A stretch of DNA of 64,000 bases from Schlesneria paludicola DSM 18645 (GTDB lineage Bacteria > Planctomycetota > Planctomycetia > Planctomycetales > Planctomycetaceae): contig CAMCMU010000007.1 in the NCBI GenBank assembly GCA_945876035.1, positions 1 through 64,000 of the forward strand. The letters are read 5' to 3'. Shown piece after piece: positions 39,084 to 49,225 of this stretch (position 1 is its first letter; each line of letters starts with the position of its first letter). Both the position numbers and the translations under genes were made by a program. A model generated the notes under the pieces. That model made no database searches. It was given only the letters and a program-made list of their open reading frames with translations, and was not told the DNA's origin.

Positions 39084-40130
39084 ATGTCTCGACGAATCGG
39101 CGTTTTTGATCGATCAGGCATAGAATCACTCCGAAAGGAACTGCGGATCGACCCCCACTCGGTCCGGCAGTTGCGGAACGATTTGTTCAAACATTTTCTT
39201 TCCGACGAGGATGCCTTGAGCCGTTTTTCGGCTGCGGATCGCGTAGCCGTACACTCGCTTGAAATGTATCACCGTCGTGACTCAATGTTCGATGGGGCGA
39301 CGAAGTTGTTGCTCAAGACGGCCGCGGGGATGTTGATCGAGTCGGTGATTCTTCGTGTCGCGTCCGGACGGACCACACTTTGTGTCTCGAGTCAGATCGG
39401 GTGTGCGGCGGCATGTGATTTTTGTGCGACGGGCAAAATGGGGATTGCCCGCAACTTGGCAGCCGCAGAAATACTCGATCAACTGCTCATTGCCGGTCAG
39501 CTGCTGCGCACCGAAAAACGCTCAGTTCGGAACGTGGTTTTTATGGGGATGGGTGAGCCGTTTCACAACGAAGAGAACCTGTACCAATCGCTGGAATCAC
39601 TGATCTCTCAGGACCTGTTCCACCATTCGCCAACAAAGGTTTTGATCTCAACAGTTGGCATCGCCGATGCCATGATTCGCTGCGCCAAACGGTTTCCGAA
39701 GGTCAATCTGGCCCTCAGCCTGCACAGCGTCCGTCAGGATGTTCGTGAGCAGTTGATTCCACTTGCTCGTTTGTATCGGCTCAAACAATTGCGAGAGACT
39801 GTGATCGAAATCAATGCCTTAACGGGATCACCGGTGATGATCGAATACTTAATGCTCGCGGGGAGGAACGACTCGGAAACTGACGCTCGCGAGTTGATCG
39901 AGTGGGTGTCGGGAATGAGCGTGCATGTGAACCTGATTCCTTACAACCCGATCGACGAGTCGCCGCATCTCCACGGCAGCGACCGCCCGACTCGGGAGGC
40001 GTTTGCATCGCGGCTCAAAAACGAGGGCATTAAAACAACCCTGAGGTATTCGCTTGGCCATGACATCGCGGCGGCCTGTGGTCAGTTGGTCAGACATGAG
40101 AACCGACATCCGCCGACGGTGATCCAATAA
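39084..40130 (+). CDS. RlmN/Cfr-family radical SAM rRNA methyltransferase
   Basis: The 348-residue protein binds an iron-sulfur cluster through Cys107, Cys111 and Cys114 (CxxxCxxC). Two further cysteines needed for methyl transfer are present: Cys100, seven residues before the cluster as in E. coli RlmN Cys118, and Cys332 in AACGQL, equivalent to Cys355. The SAM motif is FMGMGEP. The family methylates A2503 of 23S rRNA at C2 (RlmN) or C8 (Cfr). Total length (Cfr 349, RlmN about 384), FCATGKMG, EILDQ, ISTVGI and NLALSLHS resemble Cfr more than RlmN, so the regiospecificity is open. It is a single gene, with an unrelated oxidoreductase gene opposing. Confidence 0.9.
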   Translation: MSRRIGVFDRSGIESLRKELRIDPHSVRQLRNDLFKHFLSDEDALSRFSAADRVAVHSLEMYHRRDSMFDGATKLLLKTAAGMLIESVILRVASGRTTLCVSSQIGCAAACDFCATGKMGIARNLAAAEILDQLLIAGQLLRTEKRSVRNVVFMGMGEPFHNEENLYQSLESLISQDLFHHSPTKVLISTVGIADAMIRCAKRFPKVNLALSLHSVRQDVREQLIPLARLYRLKQLRETVIEINALTGSPVMIEYLMLAGRNDSETDARELIEWVSGMSVHVNLIPYNPIDESPHLHGSDRPTREAFASRLKNEGIKTTLRYSLGHDIAAACGQLVRHENRHPPTVIQ

Positions 40131-40393
40131 ATTCGATGTGTGTTTGCCAACGATTTGTGAGGTGGTGATTGCTGACAGGCGAAGTCCGTGTTCTGGTCTT
40201 ATCAAACCAGCGAACTCCCTCAAGGCATCATGACTTCGCCGCCCTACCAAAATTTAAAAATCTGCTTCGGTTTAAAATCGCGTGTTGCGGATCCGTCGAA
40301 ACGGATGCTTTTGATGCGCTGACGGAAACAATGTGCTCGATGCAGAACCGAGTTGAATCCGGAGCTTCGACGCCCTCCGAGCTTGGTAAAAAC

Positions 40394-41407
40394 TCACGTC
40401 ACCACGGTTTTAGAAATTGTTTGCCACGAGTGACTACGTACACTTTCCAAAATGGCGAGATTGACTCGCAATGTCTGCGCAGCTTCGGCCAGAGTGCAGG
40501 CGGGTGAGGCCTGGCCCTCTAAGATATCAAGAAAGTGATTCGCTTGCGCAACGAACATCGCGTCACGTTCAATCACTCGAACATCTTCGTCATGCCAGAC
40601 GTCACCCGGTTCGACCATCCACCGCCAGCCATTGTTATGCGTCTCAAATCGTATCGTTCCACGCTCACAGATCACCGTTAGTGTCGATTCGTTGGGCGCC
40701 TGATGTTGATTCAACTGAAAGCATCCCAACACGTCACCATGCCGGGTCAATACTTGTACGGTGTCTTCGACTGTCACCCCTTCCAACGCCAAGTGTTCGG
40801 CATCACCAACCAATCGATCGACGGGACCAACGAGCCACTCCACAGCGTTGATCCAGTGTGTCAAGCTATCCTGAATCGCGCCGCCGCCGGTGTCATGCCG
40901 AGTATAGTAAGTTTGACGATAGGCAGGACGATAGAACGGAAAGTGTTGTCCTGCGACTAAGACGGCTTGAAGTGGCTTTCCAAAACGCCCGGAATGCAAG
41001 ACCGAACGCATTGCGGCCAACGTTGGATGACATCGAAGAACGTAGGCCACTGAGACAAATGCTCCGCGTTCCGCAACCAAATCCTGAAGTTCCGCGACAC
41101 CGGTGATGGATATCGACAACGGCTTCTCGATCAACACATGGCAGCCGTTCAAGACAGCGTTTCGGGCCATCGGAATATGAAAATCCGCTGGTGTTGCGAT
41201 CACAATGGCTGCTGGATCGGAAGCCAACGCGTCATCCCAAGAAACGAACGATTGGGATACTTGGCATCGCTCCGCCACCTCGCGACACTTTTTAGAATCG
41301 ACATCGCACAGGGAAACGTCAACGCGCCCCGTCGATCCAAAGCACCGCGCGTGCCTTTCTCCGATCGAGCCTGCTCCGACCACCAGAACGTTCATTTTTT
41401 GCGCCAT
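40394..41407 (-). CDS. Gfo/Idh/MocA-family oxidoreductase
   Basis: The 337-residue protein has the N-terminal Rossmann motif VVGAGSIGERH and the catalytic-domain motif IEKPLS (about 95-100). These enzymes use NAD(P) to oxidise or reduce sugars and their derivatives. It lacks a signal peptide, so it acts in the cytoplasm, unlike the Tat-exported relative at 47.8-49.2 kb. The ATG at 41407 has GGAG eight bases upstream; the longer frame to 41506 is not needed. Substrate cannot be inferred. It stands alone, divergent from the BatA/VWA gene. Confidence 0.9.
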   Translation of the reverse strand: MAQKMNVLVVGAGSIGERHARCFGSTGRVDVSLCDVDSKKCREVAERCQVSQSFVSWDDALASDPAAIVIATPADFHIPMARNAVLNGCHVLIEKPLSISITGVAELQDLVAERGAFVSVAYVLRCHPTLAAMRSVLHSGRFGKPLQAVLVAGQHFPFYRPAYRQTYYTRHDTGGGAIQDSLTHWINAVEWLVGPVDRLVGDAEHLALEGVTVEDTVQVLTRHGDVLGCFQLNQHQAPNESTLTVICERGTIRFETHNNGWRWMVEPGDVWHDEDVRVIERDAMFVAQANHFLDILEGQASPACTLAEAAQTLRVNLAILESVRSHSWQTISKTVVT

Positions 41408-41953
41408 CCGTCCAACTCCGATAGTGCGAACCCCTGAGTTTTTTGCTCGCGACGACTGGGGCTCTGACTGTTGTCGTCCGGAACGTTTACTCCTGTGGCT
41501 CGACAATATGGAGACCTAGCAAAGGGGTGTCAATATCGGAGGCGAGAGGAATCGTAATGCCGAGATTTCCAATGTTTCAAGGCGAATCACGATACGATTT
41601 CTTTTCCCTTCCGAAATTGTCCTCAGACGGCCGGTTATTGATCAGAAGCCGGGTTTATTGAATGAGGATCGAACAACCAAACGGCCTTGTCCGATGGATT
41701 ACGCCTGCTCTTGGCTCGGACGTCAAGAAAACGTTCAACAGCGGTTTGAATGTTACCCTAGGCCTCAGGTTCCGTGAAACCGTAAAGCAGTCTCTTTCCT
41801 TCTCTGAAACGAATTGAGATCCGCGAGCCCTGTAGCATCCGACGCAATAACAGCTTAGACTTTATGCAATTCGCGGCCACTGGCGATACGACGCGACGAA
41901 TAACGAGCTTCCCTAATTTTTGTCATTCGCAGTGAGATATTGAAGACTTTCAG
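41408..41953. promoter_or_regulatory. Divergent region between the oxidoreductase and BatA/VWA genes
   Basis: About 545 bases with no supportable ORF; the forward frame at 41443-41661 shows no domain. Both adjacent genes read outward, so it must hold two promoters. I see no clear motif, hairpin or repeat. Confidence 0.35.
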
Positions 41954-44302
41954 ATGATGCCGCAGTTCCCTCTGATTGTTGCCTTCGGATTCGTGAGTCC
42001 CGTGATGTTGTGGGGGCTCGCTCTGGGTGCCGTTCCGATTGGAATTCATTTGCTGCATCGACGGCGTTTCGTGGAACAGCCATGGGCTGCGATGCGTTTT
42101 CTGATCGCGGCGACAAAGAAGCAGTCACGTCGGCTTCGACTCGAACAGTTGCTATTGTTGATCGTTCGTACTCTGATTTTGGTGCTTGCCTCAATGGCTC
42201 TGGCGCGACCTTCGGTCGAGAAATCGGGTGGGCCAGTCGTGGCGGAGGAACCTTGCCACCAAATCATTGTTGTTGATTCGACACTGAGCATGGGCTATCG
42301 GCACTCTGAACAAAGTTGCTTCGAACGCGCCAAGGAATTCGCCAAGCACGTGGTCCGGTCAGCCCAAGATGGAGACGCATTCCATGTGGTGCGGTTGAGC
42401 GATTCCGCTCCTCGTGTGATTGCTCACCGCCCCACCTACGACACGAGCGTTGTGTTAAATGAGATTGATCATCTTCCGCTTCTGGACGAGCGTGCCGATG
42501 TTTCGTCGGTGCTACAAGAGATTGAAGAACTGCTGATGCTGGCACCCACAATCCCTCACAAAAAAATTTACTTCGTCACGGATCTTCAGGCGACGGAGTG
42601 GTCTTCCGATGATTCCACCGACGCGGGAGGAATCCGGCGGCAATTAAAGAGGCTGTCTGAACGAGCAGATCTTGTTTTTGCGGACGTGTCGGAGGCAGGT
42701 CCGGCCAACGTTGCCGTGACAGACCTTCGAATCAAAGAGGGGTTTGCCCTCTCCGGCCGTGAGGTGCCAACTGTTGCCACTTTGTGCAATTACGGATCAG
42801 GCGGAGTCCAAAATCAACGGGTTGAACTCTATCTCGATGATCGCCTCGTGGATTCGAAACAGATTGACCTTCCGGCGGGATCCGACGTGCGAATCGATTT
42901 TTCACCGACGTTCAGCAGCGGAGATCATCGACTCGAAGTGCGACTGAACCCCGACGGACTTCGTGTCGATGATTCTCGCTGGCTGATTGTCCCTGTCAGA
43001 GACGAACTGCAGGTGCTGCTTGTTAATGGTAAGCCGTCCGGCGAAGCCATGGGGAATGCGACGGACTTTCTGAAGTTGGCTCTCGCCCCCGAATTGCCGA
43101 ATCAGCATTTTTCCAGTCCGATTCGACCGACTGTGATTCGCGAGGGGGAATTTCTAGGTACCGATCTGGAGAGATTCGACTGCGTGTTCGTCTGCAACGT
43201 GGCCATGTTCACCGAACGCGAGACCACCGTCTTGAGGGATTATCTGGAAACCGGAGGGGGTGTCATTTTCTGTCTCGGGGACCAAGTCCGGGCCGAAAAC
43301 TACAACCACACGCTATTCCAAGAAGGGTCCCCAATACTTCCGGGAAAACTGGTCGAACGAATCGGCGACTCAAAAACGACGGATTTGGTCTATGAATTCG
43401 ATGCAGGAGATTTTTCCCATCCCATCGTCCGGCCGTTTCAAGGCAATCCCCGTGCCGGACTTGAATTGACGAAAACCTTTTCTTACTTCAAGGTCGAGGT
43501 CCCGGAAAATCGTGCCGTACGCGTTGCGTTGCGATTCAACAACGGCGACCCTGCCATCCTGGATTCTCCGTACGGGCACGGACGTGTGATACTCGTTACC
43601 ACATCGATTGACCGTGAGTGGAGCACTTGGGCCGTATGGGGTCATAGCCTCATTCCGCTGATGCACGAAACGGTCAACTATGCCATCGCCGACCGTTGGG
43701 CCGGTCGTGATGTCTCAGTCGGTCAACCGTTAGTCTCTCGTGTTTCCAGACAGTCCGCAGGTCTCACCGCTGTGCTTCAAATTCCCGGCGGCGAGACGCA
43801 GACTCCTAACGCGAGCAGTGACGGACGGACGCTCATCTCCGAGCCGACAACCAAATCAGGGTTTCATCAAATGGCACTCGGAACGCCGCTTAACCGCAGC
43901 GAATGGTTTGCTGTCAACGTAGATTCGAGAGAGAGTGACCTGACTTCGTTGCGCGATGAAAACCTGAAAGAAGATCTCATTCCGGGTGTCAACTATCGGT
44001 ACCTCAAGGAATGGACAGAGCGGCCTACCATCGACAACCCACCCGACCTGCGATTTGTTGTCTCAAACGTCAGTTTCTCTCGGACGTTCCTTCTGGCCGT
44101 TTTCGGTCTGCTTCTGGTGGAGTTCATCATGGCTTGGAATTTTGTTGCCGGAACAGTCCTTCTGATCGGATTGATGTCGCTGGCTCTGACCGTCAGCCTG
44201 TGGATGGTGTCACCGACCGTAGGACTTGTTTCTGGCTCGATGCTTGGCAGTGCGGTGGCGTTCGGCGGATTGATGAAATTCGGTGTCTCTACCCGACCTT
44301 GA
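41954..44302 (+). CDS. BatA/VWA-domain membrane protein
   Basis: The 782-residue protein starts with the BatA-type N-terminus (about 1-90): a membrane segment, LLHRRRFVEQPWAAMRFL, then a second segment in LLLLIVRTLILVLASMAL followed by ARP. A von Willebrand factor A domain follows, with its metal site DSTLS (about 113-117), fitting DxS/TxS. The middle is a large extracytoplasmic region with a glutamine-amidotransferase-like stretch (YLETGGGVIFCLGD near 435). Two C-terminal membrane segments end the protein. In planctomycetes such proteins belong to MoxR-DUF58-VWA clusters of unclear envelope function; here neither partner is adjacent. Confidence 0.9.
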   Translation: MMPQFPLIVAFGFVSPVMLWGLALGAVPIGIHLLHRRRFVEQPWAAMRFLIAATKKQSRRLRLEQLLLLIVRTLILVLASMALARPSVEKSGGPVVAEEPCHQIIVVDSTLSMGYRHSEQSCFERAKEFAKHVVRSAQDGDAFHVVRLSDSAPRVIAHRPTYDTSVVLNEIDHLPLLDERADVSSVLQEIEELLMLAPTIPHKKIYFVTDLQATEWSSDDSTDAGGIRRQLKRLSERADLVFADVSEAGPANVAVTDLRIKEGFALSGREVPTVATLCNYGSGGVQNQRVELYLDDRLVDSKQIDLPAGSDVRIDFSPTFSSGDHRLEVRLNPDGLRVDDSRWLIVPVRDELQVLLVNGKPSGEAMGNATDFLKLALAPELPNQHFSSPIRPTVIREGEFLGTDLERFDCVFVCNVAMFTERETTVLRDYLETGGGVIFCLGDQVRAENYNHTLFQEGSPILPGKLVERIGDSKTTDLVYEFDAGDFSHPIVRPFQGNPRAGLELTKTFSYFKVEVPENRAVRVALRFNNGDPAILDSPYGHGRVILVTTSIDREWSTWAVWGHSLIPLMHETVNYAIADRWAGRDVSVGQPLVSRVSRQSAGLTAVLQIPGGETQTPNASSDGRTLISEPTTKSGFHQMALGTPLNRSEWFAVNVDSRESDLTSLRDENLKEDLIPGVNYRYLKEWTERPTIDNPPDLRFVVSNVSFSRTFLLAVFGLLLVEFIMAWNFVAGTVLLIGLMSLALTVSLWMVSPTVGLVSGSMLGSAVAFGGLMKFGVSTRP

Positions 44303-44521
44303 AAAGAGTCATCGCCTCGCTAGTACGGACGTTCTTCGGTTCCGCCATGCTACCGATCCGACTCTCATCATCTGCCAATTGTGATTGGCGACATCTTCTC
44401 GGTTGACATTCATTTCAGACAGGCCTACCGTTTCCAATCTGCAGCATTAAAAAAGATCGACGTCACCGTTGTGTGTCAGAAAACGTTTCGGGTTCACCTT
44501 ATTTGTCTTGGGGAGGTAGGA

Positions 44522-45517
44522 ATGGGACGGCCTGTCACACTGTTTACGGGTCAATGGGCGGACCTCAAGCTGGAGGATCTGTGCAAGAAGGCCAAGGACT
44601 TCGGCTATGATGGCTTAGAACTCGCTTGCTGGGGCGACCATTTTGAAGTTGACAAGGCCTTAAATGACGACACCTATTGTGCGCGCAAACGCGAGTTGCT
44701 GGAAAAATACGACTTGCAGGTTTTTGCATTGTCAAATCATCTTGTTGGGCAAGCCGTACTAGACCGCATCGATCTTCGCCATAAAAGCATTCTTTCACCG
44801 GCCATTTGGGGAGATGGAAATCCTTCGGGGGTGACTCAACGGGCCATCGAAGAGATGAAAAATACCGCACGTGCCGCACAAAAACTCGGTGTTGGAGTCG
44901 TTAATGGGTTTACAGGGTCGAGCATCTGGCACCTGATCTACGATTTTCCACCGACTCCCCGTTCGATGTATGACGCCGGATACCAATTGTTGGCGGATCG
45001 GTGGAACCCAATCTTGGATGTTTTTCAGGAATGCGGCGTTAAGTTCGCTCTGGAAGTTCATCCGACGGAGATTGCGTTTGACATCTACTCGGCGGAAAGG
45101 GCTGTGTCCGCTTTGGGTGGACGGGAAGAGTTCGGTTTCAATTTTGACCCTAGCCATCTCATTTGGCAGGGAGTCGATCCTGCTGAGTTTATTCGGACTT
45201 TTCCAAATCGTATTTATCACGTGCATATGAAGGATGCCAAAGTCACCCTGAACGGACGATCTGGCATTCTCTCAAGCCACTTGTCGTTTGGTGATCCACG
45301 CCGTGGATGGGATTTCCGCAGCATGGGACGTGGTGGCGTCAACTTTGAAGAAGTCATCCGGGCGTTGAATGCCGCAAAATATCAGGGACCGTTGTCGGTG
45401 GAGTGGGAAGACTCCGGAATGGACCGCGAACATGGGGCCCGCGAGTCCTGTCAATATGTCAAAAACATCGACTTCGCGACTTCCGCAAGGGCTTTTGATG
45501 CTGCATTCGCAGACTGA
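44522..45517 (+). CDS. Sugar phosphate isomerase/epimerase-like TIM barrel
   Basis: The 331-residue protein belongs to the AP-endonuclease-2-like TIM barrels (xylose isomerase-like superfamily). Metal-site residues are seen in [12 protein letters not shown] (Glu and His), [22 protein letters not shown] and a final VEWEDSG glutamate. Members isomerise or epimerise sugars, inosose or hydroxypyruvate and are very abundant in planctomycetes; the substrate here is unknown. The ATG at 44522 directly follows GGGGAGGTAGG, a strong ribosome site, so the upstream frame to 44381 is rejected. No signal peptide is present. The gene ends just before a clean hairpin terminator. Confidence 0.92.
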   Translation: MGRPVTLFTGQWADLKLEDLCKKAKDFGYDGLELACWGDHFEVDKALNDDTYCARKRELLEKYDLQVFALSNHLVGQAVLDRIDLRHKSILSPAIWGDGNPSGVTQRAIEEMKNTARAAQKLGVGVVNGFTGSSIWHLIYDFPPTPRSMYDAGYQLLADRWNPILDVFQECGVKFALEVHPTEIAFDIYSAERAVSALGGREEFGFNFDPSHLIWQGVDPAEFIRTFPNRIYHVHMKDAKVTLNGRSGILSSHLSFGDPRRGWDFRSMGRGGVNFEEVIRALNAAKYQGPLSVEWEDSGMDREHGARESCQYVKNIDFATSARAFDAAFAD

Positions 45518-45559
45518 AACCTCTTCCAAGTCGTTCTTGACGTCGTGGCTCGGTTCTCG

Positions 45560-45587
45560 ATAATGCAACCCTCACCGGTTGCATTAT
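45560..45587 (+). terminator. Hairpin terminator after the isomerase gene
   Basis: ATAATGCAACC (45560-45570) pairs perfectly with GGTTGCATTAT (45577-45587) around a CTCACC loop, giving an 11-base stem. TCTTAACATTT follows. It lies 42 bases after the stop codon. The stem is AT-rich at its base, so it could function in either direction. Confidence 0.7.
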
Positions 45588-45833
45588 TCTTAACATTTGT
45601 GAGATGCCCTCGGACTGCGATGTTCTCTCGAATCTTGGCGGGTGAGTGGTGCCCTAAACTCTGTTCCGCCGTTCTGTTGTCTCTCGCAAACAACTCGCCT
45701 GAATCGGTCAAACACAAGCAAGGTCACGCATCAATCGGCTTTCCGAAGAAGTTATGCCAGGGGGGATGATCCGTTGTAATCTGGGTCAGGACCTCCAACC
45801 TTTTTTTGATTTCGGTGAGAGGAGAATCGTTCC

Positions 45834-46790
45834 ATGACATGGAAATCGATGGCACTGCTCTGCATCTGCTGGATGGCAGCCGAATCCCTTTCCAGCCATT
45901 TCATCGCAGCCGTTTCGATCGCTGACGACGACAATCAAGAACGCTTAAACAGCGATTTAAGGGCCTTGGGGCACCCCGAGTTCCGCATTCGGGAAGCGGC
46001 CAGTCTTCGACTGTTCGATGTTGGAGTGGATGCCGTCATTCCATTGGCGCAATTGGCGCAGACAGGCAACGCCGAGGCTTCTATCCGGGCTTTTGAGTTA
46101 CTCCGCCAACTTTACACCGAGGGAAACGAAGAAATCGCAGAAGCGGTCGAATCCGCTTACGAATCGATTTTACACGGCGAAAACGTTTTGGCTGCAGTGC
46201 GGGTTGAAATGGCACTTGAAACAGCATCCGCGATTCGACATCGGCGGGCACTGACCTCTTTTCGAAAACTAGGGGGAATTCTAAGGTTTAGCGTGGCGGA
46301 GGAACTCTTCGCAGAAGGCTCTTCACCCCCGATCAAGTACGCCATGATTACACGTGAATGGAAAGGCGGAGACGAAGGTCTGAAATTTTTGAGACGCATT
46401 GGGGACTTTCGTTCGCCCAAACTCACCACGCTGCGTCCGGCACTCTACGTCATCAAAGGAAGCATTTCTCCCGCGGCCTTGGTGCAACTGAAAGTGGACC
46501 TCCCCGAATGCGTCGCGGATCGTGGACCGGCCTGTCTGGGTGTTCAGCCGGAGTTACCTAGTAGTGATCCGATGGAAATCGCTCTTGTTCTCCCCGGATC
46601 CGCGGCCGATAAGGCAGGCCTCCAAAAAAGAGACATCATTCTTAATTTCGATGACGCCAAAATCCCAAATTTTACCGCACTGGTCAAACAGATTGGTGAG
46701 CGGCAACCGGGTGACAAAGTGCGCGTTCTTTATCTTCGTGACGGTGAGGAAAAGACCACAATCGTGGAGCTTGGTGAGTGGGAAAAGTAG
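45834..46790 (+). CDS. Exported PDZ-domain protein with HEAT-like helical region
   Basis: The 318-residue protein has an N-terminal signal peptide (about 1-32). An alpha-helical region follows (about 40-130) with HEAT-like pairs (LRALGHPEFRIREAASLRL, VIPLAQLAQ). The C-terminal 90 residues are a PDZ domain: CLGVQPEL, VLPGSAADKAGLQKRDIIL, ALVKQIGERQPGDKVRV. No protease triad is present, so it is a binding or scaffold protein rather than a DegP-type enzyme. GAGAGGAGA ends eight bases before the ATG. The gamma-carbonic anhydrase gene follows 61 bases later on the same strand, which suggests one transcript, though no functional link is known. Confidence 0.85.
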   Translation: MTWKSMALLCICWMAAESLSSHFIAAVSIADDDNQERLNSDLRALGHPEFRIREAASLRLFDVGVDAVIPLAQLAQTGNAEASIRAFELLRQLYTEGNEEIAEAVESAYESILHGENVLAAVRVEMALETASAIRHRRALTSFRKLGGILRFSVAEELFAEGSSPPIKYAMITREWKGGDEGLKFLRRIGDFRSPKLTTLRPALYVIKGSISPAALVQLKVDLPECVADRGPACLGVQPELPSSDPMEIALVLPGSAADKAGLQKRDIILNFDDAKIPNFTALVKQIGERQPGDKVRVLYLRDGEEKTTIVELGEWEK

Positions 46791-46851
46791 TCGTGACCAT
46801 TACTTCTGAAGTCCGCCGTCACCGATCCACACCCAGATAGGAAAGCGATGT

Positions 46852-47478
46852 ATGTCAAATCGTTCCCCCGTTTCGAGGGATGATGATTTCAAACAACAAT
46901 GGCCTATTTTGAAAGAGGCTCTCGGCACGGCGCCTGCGGTCCCCTATCCCAAGGTGAATTGGGACTGGCAAGCGATTCATTCTCGCCCTGAAATCGATTC
47001 AACCGCTTGGGTCGCTCCGAATGCAATCGTGTTGGGTCGGGTCCGACTGAAGCAGCGAAGTTCGATTTGGTACGGTTGCGTCTTACGAGGCGACTTTGAA
47101 TGGATTGAGGTGGGCGAGGAAACCAACGTGCAGGATGGTTCGATCCTGCACGTCGACCATGGCTATCCGTGCATCATTGGCAATCGTGTGACACTCGGTC
47201 ATCGAGCGATTGTTCATGGTTCCGTGGTTGGAGATGACGCGCTCATTGGTATTGCCGCCACGGTTCTGAGTCGGTGTGTCATCGGCCAAGGAGCACTGAT
47301 TGCGGCAGGTGCAGTGGTGATGGAAGGAACACAGGTGCCACCCCATACGTTATGGGCCGGTTGCCCCGCGAAACAACTGAAGGACTTAAGCCAAGAACAA
47401 CGTGACCGGCTGATCCAGACTTATCAACATTACGTCAATAACAGTCAGGGATTCCGAGCGGCCTTCGGAGAGACTTAA
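46852..47478 (+). CDS. Gamma-class carbonic anhydrase-like hexapeptide-repeat protein
   Basis: The 208-residue protein folds as a left-handed beta-helix, with hexapeptide-type repeats from AWVAPNAIVLGRV to GALIAAGAVVM. Three histidines fitting the gamma-CA zinc site appear in LHVDHGY and GHRAIVHG. The family includes Cam and the YrdA/CaiE/PaaY proteins; zinc ligands are conserved, but activity varies among members. A 40-residue N-terminal extension precedes the helix. ATG at 46852 is supported by AGGAAAG seven bases upstream. It probably shares a transcript with the PDZ gene. Confidence 0.9.
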   Translation: MSNRSPVSRDDDFKQQWPILKEALGTAPAVPYPKVNWDWQAIHSRPEIDSTAWVAPNAIVLGRVRLKQRSSIWYGCVLRGDFEWIEVGEETNVQDGSILHVDHGYPCIIGNRVTLGHRAIVHGSVVGDDALIGIAATVLSRCVIGQGALIAAGAVVMEGTQVPPHTLWAGCPAKQLKDLSQEQRDRLIQTYQHYVNNSQGFRAAFGET

Positions 47479-47800
47479 ATGACTGGCCCGACGCATTGAC
47501 GTTGCAATGATGTGTCAACCACGAGTGCCCCATCCTATCGCGGTGTTTCTGGCGATCGGTTCGCGAAATTTATTTTGACCCTTGCCAAGACGAGCACTCG
47601 GAGGGTCAGGCAACAAATCCGTGTCTGCCGCATGGTTGTTGAATCACACACCAAAGCTTCCGTCATTCCTTGCGGCGGGGCGTCAATGCCTCACGCTCCG
47701 CCGTCTGATACACCCCCCGACCGAAGAGCCACACACCAAAGTGTCGCTCGCGGCTCAGTAGAGACCTCGGGGTTCCGTCACTCCTGTGTGGGAGGGGTGC
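47479..47800. other. Convergent gap with a 12-base direct repeat
   Basis: No gene is supported. CACACACCAAAG occurs twice (47645-47656 and 47730-47741), 85 bases apart. Otherwise I see only GC-rich non-coding sequence. Two convergent transcripts must end here, but no classic terminator is recognised. Confidence 0.4.
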
Positions 47801-49225
47801 CTAATACTCGCGTTTTTTGTTGATCCCAGGAGCCGGAACTGAATACCGACCACCGGCATCACAAATCAATGGGGACTCCCCGTCGATTGTCAGTTCACTC
47901 ACGGTCGGGGCAAACTCATGTTCACAATTCAACATTTCCTCGTACGTAATCACACGACCTGTATGGCACGCCATGCGTCCCATCGCCGTGACGAGGCTCG
48001 CTTCCGCACCCCGTTTTGCTTCATTATACGGCTGGTCCTTGATGATCGCCGTGATCAAGTGATCCCATTCGCCTTGATAAGGATTGACGACGTCGTTGCC
48101 TTGCCAGACGATTTCGCTGTCAATCATCTGTTGTCCCTTAAATATGCGGGCCTTCGATGGCCAGTGCCCGGAGGTGGAGATGACTGCCGACCCCTTGCTT
48201 CCATGGGCGTAACTGGCAAATTCAGTCGCGGCTCCCTCCATTCCTCGACCTTCCAGAAACAGTTTACTTCCGTCAGCAAAGGTGTATTCGACGGTGTAAA
48301 CATCAAAGTTCTGGTCAATATAGTCACCACGATAATGCCGTCCACCATAGCCTTTGGCCTCAACAGGCCAAGCATTCTTCATCCAGCAGCACTCATCAAT
48401 ATTGTGGATCAAAAAATCGCTGAAGGCACCACCGCCGACCCACAGAAAACCGTGAAAGTTGCGGATTTGGTACATTAACTCGTTCTTGTCTGCCGGCCTT
48501 GGTTTCACAAATGCACTACCCGTTGGGCCGGAGACACGGTAGGCCCGCAAAGTAATCAGGTCGCCCAATTGACCGTCTTGAATTCGGTTCCAAAGTTCGG
48601 TACGCGTCTCGCAATGGCGGCACATTAATCCAACGCCGACCTTCAATCCTTTTTTCTGCGCCTCTTCATAAAGAGCGAGCATTTTACGTGTACTGGGACC
48701 GTCCACCGTCGTCGGCTTTTCCATAAAGACATTTAAACCCTTTTCAATCGCATACTTGAAATGAACCCAGCGAAAGGCCGGAGGGGTGGTCAAGATCACA
48801 ATGTCGCCTTTCTTCAGGCAATCCATCGCATTCTTGTAGCCATCAAATCCGATGAACTTGCGATCTTCGGGAACGTCGACCTGCTCCTTAAAAGTATCAG
48901 AAAGGTTCTGGTAGCAAGATTTCATTCGCTCTGGAAAGACGTCCGCCATCGCAACGAGCTTAGTGGGCCGTTGCGTTGTGGAGAGTGCATTTGAAGCCGC
49001 TCCGGCCCCCCGACCACCAGATCCAACAAGCGCAATTTGGATGGTGTTCGATTCTTCGGCATAGACGAACTGCGGGACAGAAATTCCAGCCAATGCGGAT
49101 ACCGCCGCGATATGGACAGACGTCTTCAGCAACCCCCGACGTGTGATACCAGCCTCGTTGACAGAACTTGAGTTGTCGCCATTTCCCATATCAACAACGC
49201 TATTCAATCTTTCCGTATTACCCAC
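47801..49225 (-). CDS. Tat-exported Gfo/Idh/MocA-family oxidoreductase
   Basis: The 474-residue protein carries a twin-arginine signal, ITRRGLLKTSVHIAAVSALAG, beginning about residue 27. The Rossmann motif ALVGSGGRGAG and the EKPTTVDGPSTR motif define the Gfo/Idh/MocA family. Exported members with tightly bound NAD(P) are a hallmark of planctomycetes and probably process sugars or polyols in the periplasm. GTG at 49225 has GAGGAG eight bases upstream and is preferred; the ATG at 49189 has no ribosome site. Both give a usable signal peptide. The long frame to 49402 would bury it. Confidence 0.9.
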   Translation of the reverse strand: MGNTERLNSVVDMGNGDNSSSVNEAGITRRGLLKTSVHIAAVSALAGISVPQFVYAEESNTIQIALVGSGGRGAGAASNALSTTQRPTKLVAMADVFPERMKSCYQNLSDTFKEQVDVPEDRKFIGFDGYKNAMDCLKKGDIVILTTPPAFRWVHFKYAIEKGLNVFMEKPTTVDGPSTRKMLALYEEAQKKGLKVGVGLMCRHCETRTELWNRIQDGQLGDLITLRAYRVSGPTGSAFVKPRPADKNELMYQIRNFHGFLWVGGGAFSDFLIHNIDECCWMKNAWPVEAKGYGGRHYRGDYIDQNFDVYTVEYTFADGSKLFLEGRGMEGAATEFASYAHGSKGSAVISTSGHWPSKARIFKGQQMIDSEIVWQGNDVVNPYQGEWDHLITAIIKDQPYNEAKRGAEASLVTAMGRMACHTGRVITYEEMLNCEHEFAPTVSELTIDGESPLICDAGGRYSVPAPGINKKREY

